A DNA stretch of 64,000 nt, taken from assembly GCA_963678705.1 (NCBI GenBank), contig OY783210.1:12277331-12341330 (forward strand). The letters are read 5' to 3'. The translations under genes and the position numbers were made by a program. The notes beneath the pieces were generated by a model, which had not been told where the DNA came from, ran no database searches, and saw only the letters and a program-made list of their open reading frames with translations. Below, one piece after another: positions 38,501 through 48,553 of this stretch; position 1 is the first letter of the stretch; the number at the start of each line of letters is the position of its first letter. Origin of the DNA: Panorpa germanica. Its lineage: Eukaryota; Arthropoda; Insecta; Mecoptera; Panorpidae.

Positions 38501-38945
38501 CTATATATTTTCTTTAAATCTTTACATTATACATACATTCATTTATCTTTATTTAATACATTTCACAAAAAATACATTTTCTAAAGACAATATATTTGAT
38601 ATAAAATCTGAAATACGAAGACACGAAGATATGTTAGATATCTTTTTGCCCTTACGAAAGATTAAATCCTCTTTAAAAACTGAAGTAGACACTTGCAGAA
38701 GAAGATTGAAAGGTATCGTTCCTTTAGCTGTGAATTATAAACAATAAGCAAAAGTATTCTAACTGGAAAGAATTGAATTCGTTGTAAAACGACATTACTA
38801 TAATACAATGTTCGTAATATTGTTATAAAATTCCCACTTATATTACAACATAAACCGTCTCTGAATATTTGGTCAGCTTAAAGTATTGAAACTGTGACAC
38901 TACCATCTATTATTCATAATATATGATTACTATGTGAATAATATA
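38501..38945. other. Intergenic, nothing recognised
   Basis: AT-rich, with an open frame at 38496-38747 of no known similarity. Confidence 0.4.
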
Positions 38946-39205
38946 ACAGCCCACTAACAGTAAGGCATATGATTCTTCGATGCTCGGACGAGGCTGTAAT
39001 ATCTCAGTGTAATATAGGCAGATATTTGAAAATAGGGAAAGTCTGAAAAACCTTATTGACTTTATCAATAAAACTAATTTAATCCCTTTATTTTAAACAC
39101 TCATACTCGTATCTATAAGATGTAAATTATGTATTGTAAATGTTTAAAAATGTATATATTGTCTTAAGTGCTAATAACTATTGAAAGTTGATATTTAGAA
39201 ATGTT
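38946..39205 (+). repeat. LINE (family beta) 3' end, degraded
   Basis: The zinc-knuckle region survives only as CCACTAACAGTAAGGCAT (the NPLTVKH codons) and scattered matches. The 3' part AACCTTATTGACTTTATC, the stop region and the AAGTGCTAATAACTA tail align with the 6.6-kb and 30.7-kb copies. Confidence 0.65.
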
Positions 39206-39964
39206 CAATGGTACTACACAAAGAATATGTAACTCAGAAATACCACGCTCATAAAGGGTTGTAATATTACTTTAAAAAATACAAACATTTACATTACATT
39301 AACCAACTTGTCCCTACGTTAGCAGTCTATCTGAGCTGTGCCACATATGGGACAGCTGGTTTATTAATCGTGTCTTTAACTGCAGTCGTGTATTTACTTT
39401 TTTCTTATTCTCAATAATTAAAGCTATATCTGTCTTACTTTATCTTAAAATATATCTATTTAAAATGATAGAGAAGTACATATTAGTCTTGTTATAACTC
39501 TCACGTCTCCGTATTTATTTTGTTCTTGTAATGAAACTGTCAAAGCTGTTGAATAACGGTGTAGGAAACGTTTGTTATTAACTACAGAATCGTTCCTCAA
39601 GGACATCCCTTAGAGCGTTAGAATCAACAAAACGGTAAAGAAGGCCGTGACCGTGTGCTACTACAACGTAGGCTACCAAAGCCAACTCTAGGTCACCCAT
39701 CCGAGATACCTATAAGATGTTGGAAAATCCGCAGTTGTACAAACATTTGTGGACAGTAGAGGGGTATAACTTCATGAGGATCTCGCTAAATTTCAAGTTG
39801 GAAAGCCCATTATTTATATATTTATTTATTTATTTATAATTTATTTATTTATTTATAATTTTGATATTCTTAGCATATTAAGGGCTCTCTCACACTACAA
39901 CCTGTTAATGGAATTGTTCTTAGTATGATTAGAATCTAGTATACCAGTTATTATTTTATTATAT
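39206..39964. other. Intergenic; TTTA microsatellite
   Basis: A run of (TTTA)n and TTTATAA variants lies at 39812-39860. No gene is seen. The last part merges into the A-rich tail (read on minus) of the next LINE. Confidence 0.5.
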
Positions 39965-40745
39965 TTATTTATTTATTTGCCTTGACTTTTATTCTTCATA
40001 GCCACCATCTAACATTTTTTATAATTTATAATTCAATTTTACAAATGTCTAAATATTTCAATAATTCACTTATTAATTTTGAATCACTTAACAAAAATTT
40101 AGTAATAACAGGAAAAGTTTTATTCACATCTAATATTTCACTATTCAATTTTGATCTTTCTAAACAATAATTTATGGATTCAAATATAATATGATCCAAA
40201 GTTCCTTCTTCACCACACTGACATCTATCGTCGGATTTAATGTTAATTTTGTACAGGTGAGCTTGAGTTTTACAATGATTACTTTTGATTCTGATTATAG
40301 TTGATATAATTTTGCGGGACTCATTTCTAAACCATCTCTTCTTACTTAAATGTGGATGTAACATATAATAATCTCTTCCTTTTAACTGACTTTTGTTAAT
40401 GAAATCTGTGTTTCTCAAATTGAAGTTTAATTTTTTGATTATATTAAAAATTTCATATGAAGGTTATTTCACTTTCATCTTATTCCACAATGCCCTGGTA
40501 TCCACATAAATTTTATGGTATTATTCTTATTTATTATATTGAAATACATCTCCTTAATTTTGCATGTCAAAATATCATTATTTGATTTGTTATCATTAGA
40601 ATTTAATTTTTTTAAAACACTTAAAGAATCCGTTATTATTATAATTTTATTATTGTTCATATTTTCATTAATTTCCAATGCTATTAATATTGCTAATTTT
40701 TCACCAGTATAAGAGCAAACTTTGTTATTTAATTGTATTAATATT
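39965..40745 (-). pseudogene. LINE (family gamma) RNase H and C-terminus remnant
   Basis: On the minus strand, 40740-40475 carries the RNase H domain of a non-LTR element: CSYTGEKLAILIALE, then IIIITDSLSVLKKL and IKFMWIPGHCGI. These contain the usual acidic residues (E, D) and the H of the domain. A deletion with stops follows. Then 40418-40026 encodes the C-terminal domain with CQCGEEGTLDHIIFES, where the last zinc ligand Cys is replaced. The 3' tail with GTCAAGGC and (AAATA)n ends the element. The reverse transcriptase and endonuclease are missing. I/Outcast/R1-like clades carry this RNase H order; the exact clade is not decided. Confidence 0.8.
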
Positions 40746-41271
40746 ATATTATATATACAATTATTATATTTTTAATTAATGATATTGATCTACTAGTCCA
40801 AAATCTTAGAGCTATGAAATTGATTTTTCTTAATTATTGTATTTCATAATAATAATTGTAGCATCAATAACAACATAAAACAAAGATTTTTAACGAAATA
40901 TAATTTATTAATAACTTTTTACAAAAGAAATAGTTTAAATTAGAACAATAAACATTTATAATTAATGTATATTTATGACAGTTAAAAAAAATTTACAATT
41001 AATAGATTATTAAAAGGATGCATAATTAGTTTTAGATATATTACAATTATATAATGTTTCTACAGGAGCTATATAATTCAATATGTATAGAATATAGATA
41101 TATTTGTACGAATAGAATATAGATACAATATGTACAAAATATAGATATATTTTTCTAATGTCTATTAATTAAATTAGTTTTTCTAATTACAATATTAGAG
41201 CATAGCTTAGAGCATAATTTGTAAATATCCATAAAAGTTTATTTATAAACTCTTTTAAACTAATTATCAAT
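40746..41271. other. Intergenic downstream of small-gene array
   Basis: Very AT-rich. Tandem-like ATAGAATATAGATA stretches lie at 41085-41155. No gene. Confidence 0.5.
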
Positions 41272-41277
41272 TTTATT
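41272..41277 (-). terminator. Candidate poly(A) signal of small gene E
   Basis: AATAAA on the minus strand, 77 bp past the stop codon of gene E. The sequence is AT-rich, so chance occurrence is likely. Confidence 0.3.
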
Positions 41278-41353
41278 AAAAATTAAATTTAGACATAATA
41301 AATTTACACATAGAGAAACTGTTAGTACGAAACAAATTGCAAGATATAAAAAT

Positions 41354-42344
41354 TTAGCTATACAAAGATGTTAAAGCCAGCTTATCATCGATATCGGGTA
41401 CATCTAAGTGTTCTGCGACAACATTCACTATGCGAACATACCTAAAACAATCAATAAACGGTTTAATCAAGTTAGCACAATGAGAAATTTAATGGGTCGT
41501 CTACACCAGTGTGACTCCAACATGCGACATTTGTTGAACGCGTGTGTAAGCTGAAGAAACATGTAACTAAAGGATCAGGTAGCTTTACATGTTGTTTTAA
41601 AATAATTCCGATGCTGAGACCTGTCACCAAAGACGAGTTCTTGTAGTGTCGCGGCCTTACATATGCCTACATAATACGTATTGATGCTATGAGAGACCAG
41701 TGACACAGAACTTTCACAAAACTTTCCAACTGTGACTAACCGCTTCGGCTATCTTATATTCATAGTGCTCTAAGCTATATCTTTGAACCAGACTGTCAAT
41801 GAACACCTACCTTCTTCATCCAATTCTGTTATATTTATGAGATTCTGGTAACATTTTTATAAAAATAAATCTGAAATAATTGAAAATTTCAGTACTACGT
41901 TATGAGAGAAACATAAAGTGTGAAAACTTACCCGCTTAGTAAAGAAATCAACATGGCACCCCAAAAAACGAAACACGTTAGACGTAAAACTTTAGGGTCC
42001 ATATCACTGCAAAAAGATATTTTAAATGCTAACTAAAGAACCAAATAAAATTAATTGCACTGTTCGTAGAAGAACTAAGCAGGTTCTAGAATGACCGAAG
42101 AGGAAGTATGTATTGGAATGGAGGAGAAGAGGGAATTTGCAGAATATGTGAGGAGAAGGAGGAGGAAGAAAAGCTGGAGGAAGTGAATATAAGGAGACTG
42201 TAATGTAGTTAAGGCATATACAGTTAAAATATAAATACAATACAATACGATATAAAAATTCTCCACTTACTCAATGAACATCAAAATTTTTCTCATCACG
42301 TAAACAATGCTTATAACTGTACACATTAAAATTAGAAGAATCAT
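41354..42344 (-). CDS. Small gene E: two-segment membrane peptide, 78 aa, three exons
   Basis: Proposed exons are 42344-42271, 42006-41932 and 41441-41354, all with GT donors (GTAAGT twice) and AG acceptors, and all junctions in phase 2 so that the frame stays open to TAA. Exon 1 starts MILLILMCTVISIVYVM, a hydrophobic anchor or signal. Exon 2 (75 nt, after a shared D codon) gives DMDPKVLRLTCFVFWG and a second hydrophobic stretch. Exon 3 ends hydrophilic and acidic (EHLDVPDIDDKLALTSLYS). Exon 2 is the same size, phase and GACCCT start as the 75-nt exon of gene B, which ties E to the array. I do not recognise the protein; topology by eye is two membrane passes with a short acidic tail. Introns carry a LINE zinc-knuckle scrap (42.06-42.2 kb). 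Confidence 0.6.
42085..42205 (+). pseudogene. LINE zinc-knuckle scrap in intron 1 of gene E
   Basis: The plus-strand frame gives GEEGICRICEEKEEEEKLEE and a stop. This is the CxxC start of the C-terminal zinc knuckle seen in the alpha LINEs, without the His and last Cys. It is antisense to gene E. The pyrimidine-rich frames on the minus strand here are its shadows. Confidence 0.4.
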
Positions 42345-43403
42345 GATGAAATTATTTTTGAATTTGAAGTAAATTTAAGTGCTTCATCAAATGTTTGTAA
42401 ATGGACTGAATTTTTAATCAATTTAAATAATATTCGCTGCGAAACGATTTGCTAAACAATATCATTAAATATTTACGTTCTATTGCTATAAAAACAGTGG
42501 TCCTTAAACGATGATCCGTAATTTTTTTTATAAAATATGTTGAATAGAAATCTACGTTTCAACGAACTAACATTTTTCTTTATGTTACTCAAATATTGTC
42601 AGAAAAAGTATTCATTATTTTTTCATAAATTGTAATGAGTTTTGTTTATATTGCTAAAAGAGTTCATTATTAAAGTCTATTATTATTTAAGAGTCATTGC
42701 ATCGAAAAGTTTGGGAAACATTACTGTTAAAATGATTTTAAACTTGTTTTTGACATATATACTACAATAACAAGTTATTGAATGTTTGAACTGTTTAATT
42801 ATTTAATCAATTCCCATTGTTTGTTCTAGAATCTTTAATTCTGAATGAAATGCTTGAAATCATGATTTTCATTTTCACTATCTACAAAATACAAAAACAT
42901 GAATGTTGCTGTGCTCTCAACACCCATCATATGCAAATTTTTCTGCAGCAAAACCTACTAATATTTCATCTAAGCTATTCTCTAAGCTTTTAATCCATAA
43001 AGAAGTTTTTTGAGTGTGCTTTTGCGCCAGTGTGCTATTAGATTATACATAAGTTTGTAGATGTGCTTGTTTTATAGTGAGTACCGAAGATGAACATAAT
43101 TCTGTTCTTATCATTAACTTAACGTAAATGACATTAAATATCCTGCAAGTAACTCAATCAGAAATGAAACACTTGAATTAGCTTGTAGCACGCTAGCAAA
43201 TTGAATCTCGCACACTGGTATACAGTTTCTATTTCGAAAAGTAGAAAATTAACTTTGGAATAAGGTTGTAGCAAGCGACCTTGAAACTGCACAACAGGAT
43301 AATTTTTAATATTAATTTAGTATGAAACATTGTTACTATAGTATATTTATGTCGAAAGATAATGCAACCCTAAAAGGTAATCTCTTTTATGTTAAATAAA
43401 CAT

Positions 43404-43406
<3 letters not shown>
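42345..43406. other. Upstream of gene E, no further exon found
   Basis: AT-rich. I looked for the 5' flank motif shared by genes A-D upstream of E and did not find a clear match, so E may have a different promoter or a more diverged one. Confidence 0.4.

Positions 43407-43475
<69 letters not shown>
43407..43475. repeat. (AT)n microsatellite
   Basis: About 34 uninterrupted AT units, between the 3' ends of gene D and the upstream region of gene E. Confidence 0.95.
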
Positions 43476-43476
<1 letters not shown>

Positions 43477-43708
43477 CTGTAGTAACTTTAGCTATTAGTT
43501 TTTATATTGGAAGTAAGGAAAAAATAAAAACATAAACTTTTATTTTTGAACCTTAAAATTTATATATTGTTAAAACATACAGATACAATTAGACGTAAAA
43601 TATTAGTAAAATAATCATTGATAAAAAACATTAAAGTAAATATAGTAAGTTCAAAGTATTATGTACCACACATCTTGATCTTGTGCAGTAGAATTTATTT
43701 GCGTATAT

Positions 43709-43923
43709 TTATTTAAAAAGTCCCGCTTTAAACATGATAACTACGCCCCTGAAAATAAATTTATTAAATTACAATTAACCTGATAAAGACACAAAATAAT
43801 ACAAAATGGAACATCAAATTATATAGAAGTATAATAAATATGCAATACTTACCAAATAACAAGTCCTATTAATATCAAGGATATAATAGATTTTGCAATT
43901 TTAACTCCATTGTGTTCCGCCAT
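43709..43923 (-). CDS. Small gene D: membrane peptide, 36 aa, possibly truncated
   Basis: Exon 1 (43923-43853, 71 nt) encodes MAEHNGVKIAKSIISLILIG... to a Trp codon split TG|G by a GTAAGT donor. After an intron of 104 bp with a TTTTCAG acceptor, exon 2 (43748-43709) adds GVVIMFKAGLFK and stop. The peptide would be a single hydrophobic helix with short hydrophilic ends. Past the stop, in another frame, lie the codons for INSTAQDQDVW, matching LNSTVENYDSW of gene C. So D has a frame change of its last exon, either an ending that has evolved or a pseudogene. Its 5' flank and 3' region are well conserved with A and C. Confidence 0.55.
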
Positions 43924-44110
43924 TTTTCCTGTTTGATAAAAATTATTAATATTAAAATATAATGCTTCTGTTATAAAACTCGATAGCTGCAGTTGATGGT
44001 ACGGCTTGATTTTCTCTGAATTTGTTTACGAATTGATAAATGAACTGGGGTCATAATAGCATTCCTCTAATCAACAATTGCTTAAAGAACTATTTGTTTA
44101 TAGCATCTAT
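43924..44110 (-). promoter_or_regulatory. Conserved 5' flank/leader of gene D
   Basis: On the minus strand this contains GAGGAATGCTATT, then TCGTAAACAAATTCAGA, then TATAACAGAAG.ATTATATTTT, directly before the ATG. The same order with about 85% identity lies upstream of gene A, and weaker versions upstream of B and C. It probably holds the promoter and the 5' untranslated region. No certain TATA box can be chosen in such AT-rich sequence. Confidence 0.55.
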
Positions 44111-44546
44111 TATATACAAATTATTAGAAGGTACTTGTTCTTTTATATTCTCATGGTACATAAAAGAGCAAAATTAAATTGCAAATGGAATTCAGATTTT
44201 TTAAATTTTCTTTTTAATATCTCAAAGTTTGAGAGTTGAGATAAAGCTACTTAAAATTTGACATTCTATTATGCCTCCTAATTTCTAATAATATTACCTA
44301 GAACAAGTGTAAAAACAATTTTCGGAAGAGGTATAGTTTTTAAAATAAACAGGAAAGCTTATTGCAACATTATTTTCCCCATCTCCCCATCTCGAAAATT
44401 TTAATTTAAATCCAGGTTTCACTCTAGAAAAAAACTAGAAAATACATGTTGAACCTTAATATTTATTTGATGATAAAATACAATTAGACGTAAAATATTA
44501 GTAAAATAATCAGTGATAAAAAATATTAAACAAAACAAGGCCCCCG

Positions 44547-45111
44547 TCAATTAATGTGTTGGTTGAACCACGAGTCATAATTTTCCACAGTCGAATTTAG
44601 TTGTAGCCGTGCCATGGACTCCTTGGTACGACCTATAAGTAACACCGCTTCACGAAATATAAGGACGCCCCTGAAAATAAATTCATTATTTACAATTGAC
44701 CCGATAAAGACAGCTATGAATATTTTTTATATAAATGTCTATATATATGTCTATAAATTGTAAATTACATATTATAAATGTTTATAAATGTATATATTGT
44801 TAAAGTGCTAATAATTGTTGAAAGTTGACACACAAATAATTATTAAAAAAAAGTAATAAATTTTAAAAAGTGTAATGTAATTGGTAGAATTATTGTTGAA
44901 AAATGTAATACCTAACGACAAAATATATAAATATAATATACAAATAAATGAATGAATGATAATGAAGGTTACCGGTCTTCGATGATTGAATTTACTGTGT
45001 ATTGTTGGTAATAACAAAAAATAAACAATGCAATACTCACCAAGCCACTAACACTATTATCAACACAACTAAGCCCATATTCATAAAGCACGCTACGCAG
45101 TTACTAGGCAT
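44547..45111 (-). CDS. Small gene C: single-pass peptide, 64 aa, two exons
   Basis: Exon 1 is 45111-45041 (71 nt) with a GTGAGT donor; exon 2 is 44670-44547 with a TTTTCAG acceptor. The join restores a Trp codon (TG|G). Exon 1 begins MPSNCVACFMNMGL and is followed by a hydrophobic run through the junction (VVLIIVLVAWGVLIF). Exon 2 is then hydrophilic with one N-glycosylation sequon in LQLNSTVENYDSWFNQ and ends in TGA. This is the cleanest model of the array: two exons, one open frame, good splice sites. It is most simply a membrane-anchored or secreted peptide. No family is recognised; a passing likeness of NYDSW to CD36-type proteins is too short to count. The intron contains a beta-LINE tail. 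Confidence 0.65.
44755..44850 (+). repeat. LINE (family beta) 3' tail in gene C intron
   Basis: It contains TATATTGTTAAAGTGCTAATA and GTTGAAAGTTGACACACAAA with an A-rich end, as at 6.5, 31.0 and 39.2 kb. It is antisense to gene C and inserted after the array formed, since D and A have no such block at this place. Confidence 0.7.
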
Positions 45112-45290
45112 TTTAGTTGAGTGGTTAAAATTACGATTAGTAAAATATAATTCTTCAGTTATAAAACTCAATAACTTCTAACGTCGGTACGACTTTCTGA
45201 ATTTGTTTGTGAAGTAAGAAATAAAAGAGGAGCCCATCGTTCATCAACAATTGCAGCCAGGAACAATGTAAATCTTCGAGTTGTACCTTT
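45112..45290 (-). promoter_or_regulatory. Conserved 5' flank/leader of gene C
   Basis: It shares CACAAACAAATTCAGAAAG, the following GTCGTACCGACGTTAG-like block, and TATAACTGAAGAATTATATTTTA with genes A and D, ending just before the ATG. More diverged than the A/D pair. Confidence 0.5.
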
Positions 45291-45696
45291 TGAAAAATGT
45301 TATCAAAGGCAATAAACATTGCTTGAGTTTTTGGCGGGAACTTGAAATTTTAAAATAATTAAATCATAATAATTTACTTTTGGTTGTGAGTCCGAGATTC
45401 TAAGTGGTAATGGCCATGGATAAAAAAGAAGAAGAGCATTATTGTGGGCGATAAAAGGCTATTTTACCATTAAGACATGAACAGCAAAAAGAAAAACATA
45501 AATTAAAATTGTGACCCTTAAAATATATTTGTTGTTAAGACATACAGACGCAAATATGCGTAAATATTAAAATGGTAAAATAATCATTGATAAAAATATT
45601 AAAATATTCATAACATTACAAAACGTAATAAGTTAATAGTATAGTGGGATCAGTATCAGATTTCTTATTACTAGTCATCATTTTCTACAGTAGAAT

Positions 45697-47919
45697 TTAT
45701 TGAAGATATCGATATTGCTTCAAGGGACGACTTAAATTCCTTGTCAATTTAGGGGTTAAAATGGAGCTGCTAAAAATAAATTACAATTGTTCAAATATAT
45801 TTATTTATTTTATTTATTATCTATCCAATTTCTTAGATAAATATTAAGAAGTACTTGATGTACTTCTTACCTTAGTATATATATAACTTACCTACTAACG
45901 TAAAAAATCAGCACGGAAAAACCAAACATGAATAATATTAAAGACATAACTAAAGGGTCCCTCGTACTGAAAAAACAAATATTGTTATTAACTTTTTTAA
46001 TAACAAACTTAATAAAATATTATGTTTAAATACGTAAATAATAAAATGTAATGTTTGGTAAAAAATTTTACATTCTTAGCAATTTTTGTTTACATGAAAT
46101 ATAAACGTTTTACTCATTTTATAAATAAAACCATTTTATGCCTGTTTGTAGTATAGCTCACAAAGTGCTGTTCCGGGAATTCCCGGAAAATATTATTATT
46201 TTTCGTTTTTTAGTGGCCTCCTAGTAAACATTTTGGAGTCACTTTGCCTTCGTATTGAAGATGCGTTTGATTCTTTTGTCATGAAAGAGTTAATTTACAG
46301 GCGTGTATTTGTCGTATAGTTTTCAGTACCTTACCTTGCCTTTGCTATCGTAGTTTACCTAATTTTGTACACTATAATCATACTCTATTTTTCTAATTTT
46401 ACATATTCTTCAATTATAACGAATTATAGTTCTATACTTACTCAGCTTCTAGGCCTAAGATTGCTGGTAACTCCCTAAACATTAAGAAAAATTAATTTGA
46501 TTAGTACACAAATAATATCCTCAACGGTATTTTTTCAAATACTGTAACTTGTAACAAATTTTTTACGGAACGTTTGCATCGCGTTAATAAAAGAATTGTA
46601 TTTAATTATTTATTATTTGAAACGATAAGAATATTTAGAGATATTTATAAGATATTTATTTGATAAGAAAGAATTAGAAACTTTCATGACATTCGTACTA
46701 TTAGTATGGGTTGTACAGTGATTTTAGTGACGCTACTTTTGTAATTTTCAAAACAATAGAAAAATTTGAGTTCGTGTATTGATAAGTTATTACTTTTTAA
46801 TGGGAAAAAAGTGTACAGCAGGCTATGAACGTATTGAGTGATGTGATAATATTCAACTAAACATCAAATTACAGAATCAATGGAAATGGAACAGAAAGCA
46901 GAGAAGGATGAATGAAAAAAGGAGTAAGGAAGGAGATCAGCGAGAAGAATTAAGGGGTTACATGGGTTTCGTCGGGTAAAAAAAGGCCTATTTTCAATAT
47001 TTTTTTTTCTATGTAAAAAATTATTTATTTAATTCAAACTTTTTTCTGTCTTATAGATACATATTTAAAGAATAATTTCTGAAATTTTCAAAAAAAAAAA
47101 ATTAAAACTCCTCCATTGTGACGTCATTTCCGGTGACCCTTCGAAAAAAAGGTGCGTCCGCGTTGTCAGCATAACTCCTGACAGGATCATCAAAAATGAA
47201 AAAACAAAAATAGGTGTTTTAGTTAAGACCATAAACTCGTGCTTGAAAGAAGGAAAGAAATAAAAAGTAAAAATTGGAATTTTGGCAGACATTTTTCCAA
47301 AAAAATTAAAATTTTGGTCAAATTTGCTTGACATTTTGTTTTTTAAAATAGTTGTAATTAAAAAAAAAAAATCCTTCGTCCAAGCACGAGTAAATTGTAT
47401 CTCAAACACCTGTGTAGAATTTCATCAAGATCGGTTAAGTAGTTTTTGAGAACATTTGACAACCGACTTTGAAAACACGGTTCCCAGAAAAACGCATTTA
47501 AAGTTTTGCGTAACAATAAAACTGACTTGGAGCGCACACCTTCCAAAGGCTGTATCTCCGAAACTATTATTCGGATCGACTTGAAAATTTAGGATAATAT
47601 TCTTGAGATGTTGTAGAAATTAATAAGCCAAAAAAAAATCGATTTTTTGAACCCACGAAACCCATGTAACCCCTTAACCGAGGAAATTATTAAGTAAGCA
47701 TAGTGAGAGAATATTATTGTAGGTGTTGAGATGGAGATATGTTGTTTGAAGAGCGAGAAGGTGCTGTTGCTCAAAGAATCTCACGAAATTATAATTAAAA
47801 AAATCTATAAATGTATAATAAATATCCAATACTCACCAAATAACCTCTAGTACTATTTTTACGATAAATACACATATAGTTGTACTAAGGAAAGCAAACA
47901 ATATATTATCATGCAACAT
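45697..47919 (-). CDS. Small gene B: two-segment peptide, about 87 aa, four exons
   Basis: Proposed exons are 47919-47837, 46474-46442 (33 nt), 45966-45892 (75 nt) and 45769-45697, all with GT/AG borders and phase-2 joins. Exon 1 starts MLHDNILFAFLSTTIC and is hydrophobic to the split Trp. The micro-exon adds ELPAILGLEA. Exon 3 adds TRDPLVMSLILFMFGFSVL, a second hydrophobic segment. Exon 4 adds a basic tail (PKLTRNLSRPLKQYRYLQ) and TAA. The final exon is shifted by one base from the frame used by A and C: its INSTVENDD codons lie in another frame, overlapping the stop. Intron 1 is long (1.36 kb) because a 720-bp TTAA-flanked element sits in it. Less certain than C because four exons must be right. 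Confidence 0.5.
46228..46305 (+). repeat. Short dispersed repeat shared with 20.02 kb
   Basis: AGTAAACATTTTGGAGTCAC, then TATTGAAGATGCGT and TTTTGTCATGAAA, at the same spacing as 20023-20105. The element type is not known; the other copy interrupts a MITE. Confidence 0.6.
46695..46850 (+). pseudogene. Mariner 5' fragment in gene B intron
   Basis: The plus strand carries the leader GACGCTACTTTTGTAATTTTC, then a frame resembling TIEKFEFV and FLMGKK across stops. This is the mariner N-terminus as at 38.3 and 63.7 kb. Only about 150 bp remain. Antisense to gene B. Confidence 0.55.
46954..47673. mobile_element. TTAA-flanked TIR element, 720 bp
   Basis: Inverted ends GGGGTTACATGGGTTTCGT are perfect for 19 bp, and TTAA lies on both sides (46950-46953 and 47674-47677). 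TTAA duplication is used by piggyBac and Sola3-type elements. The GGGG start is not the usual piggyBac CCC, so the superfamily stays open. It has two minus-strand frames (47065-47409 and 47358-47546) without transposase motifs. It is inserted in intron 1 of gene B. Confidence 0.82.
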
Positions 47920-48100
47920 TTTTCTTATTAGTTGGAAATTACTGATATAAAAATATAATCCTCCAATTACAAAACTCGATAACAGCAAAGGAACGACCTT
48001 ATGGCTTTCTTCTCTTTAAATTTGTTTGTGAAATAATAAATTGATTCGATCCATTCCTTTTGTCAACAATTGATTAAGAACAATGCAAATGAGCCAGTTG
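47920..48100 (-). promoter_or_regulatory. Conserved 5' flank/leader of gene B
   Basis: On the minus strand it contains TCACAAACAAATTTAAAG, then TTGCTGTTATCGAGTTTTG, then GGAGGATTATATTTTTATATC before the ATG, in the same order as A, C and D. Confidence 0.5.
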
Positions 48101-48553
48101 TATTATTTGAGAAATGTTATGAAAGAAACGAACAGTACTTGAGTTATTTAATATAAATAATTTGTTATTACAAAATACTGCATACTTTTGTGAATGACTG
48201 TATAAATTTTTCCGGGACGGTCGACACCATCAAAAATTGTTTGAAATAAAGAAATTCAAATTATTTTTGTGAATACATGTAATACCTTTCAAATATCATA
48301 AGTAAAACTTTTTTGTAAAAATGACGGTTCTTTAAAATAAAAAAATATTGATTTATTGTTAAAATTTAATCATAAATAACTTAAATTTGTTTATATATAT
48401 AATAAAATGTTGTTAACAAATACAGATACAATTAGGCTAAAACTATTTGGTAAAATAATCATGGATAAAAACATTAAAGTAAACGTAGTAACTGCAGTGT
48501 GCTATTAATAAAAGATATCCTTGAATGCTGCACCACTACCATAAGTCAGCTTT

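Noticed and set aside
44547-44670. Gene C as a CD36/SNMP-type receptor fragment (anchor followed by NYDSW)
   Set aside because: The likeness is only about five residues, and the frame ends within 10 codons; too weak to name a family.
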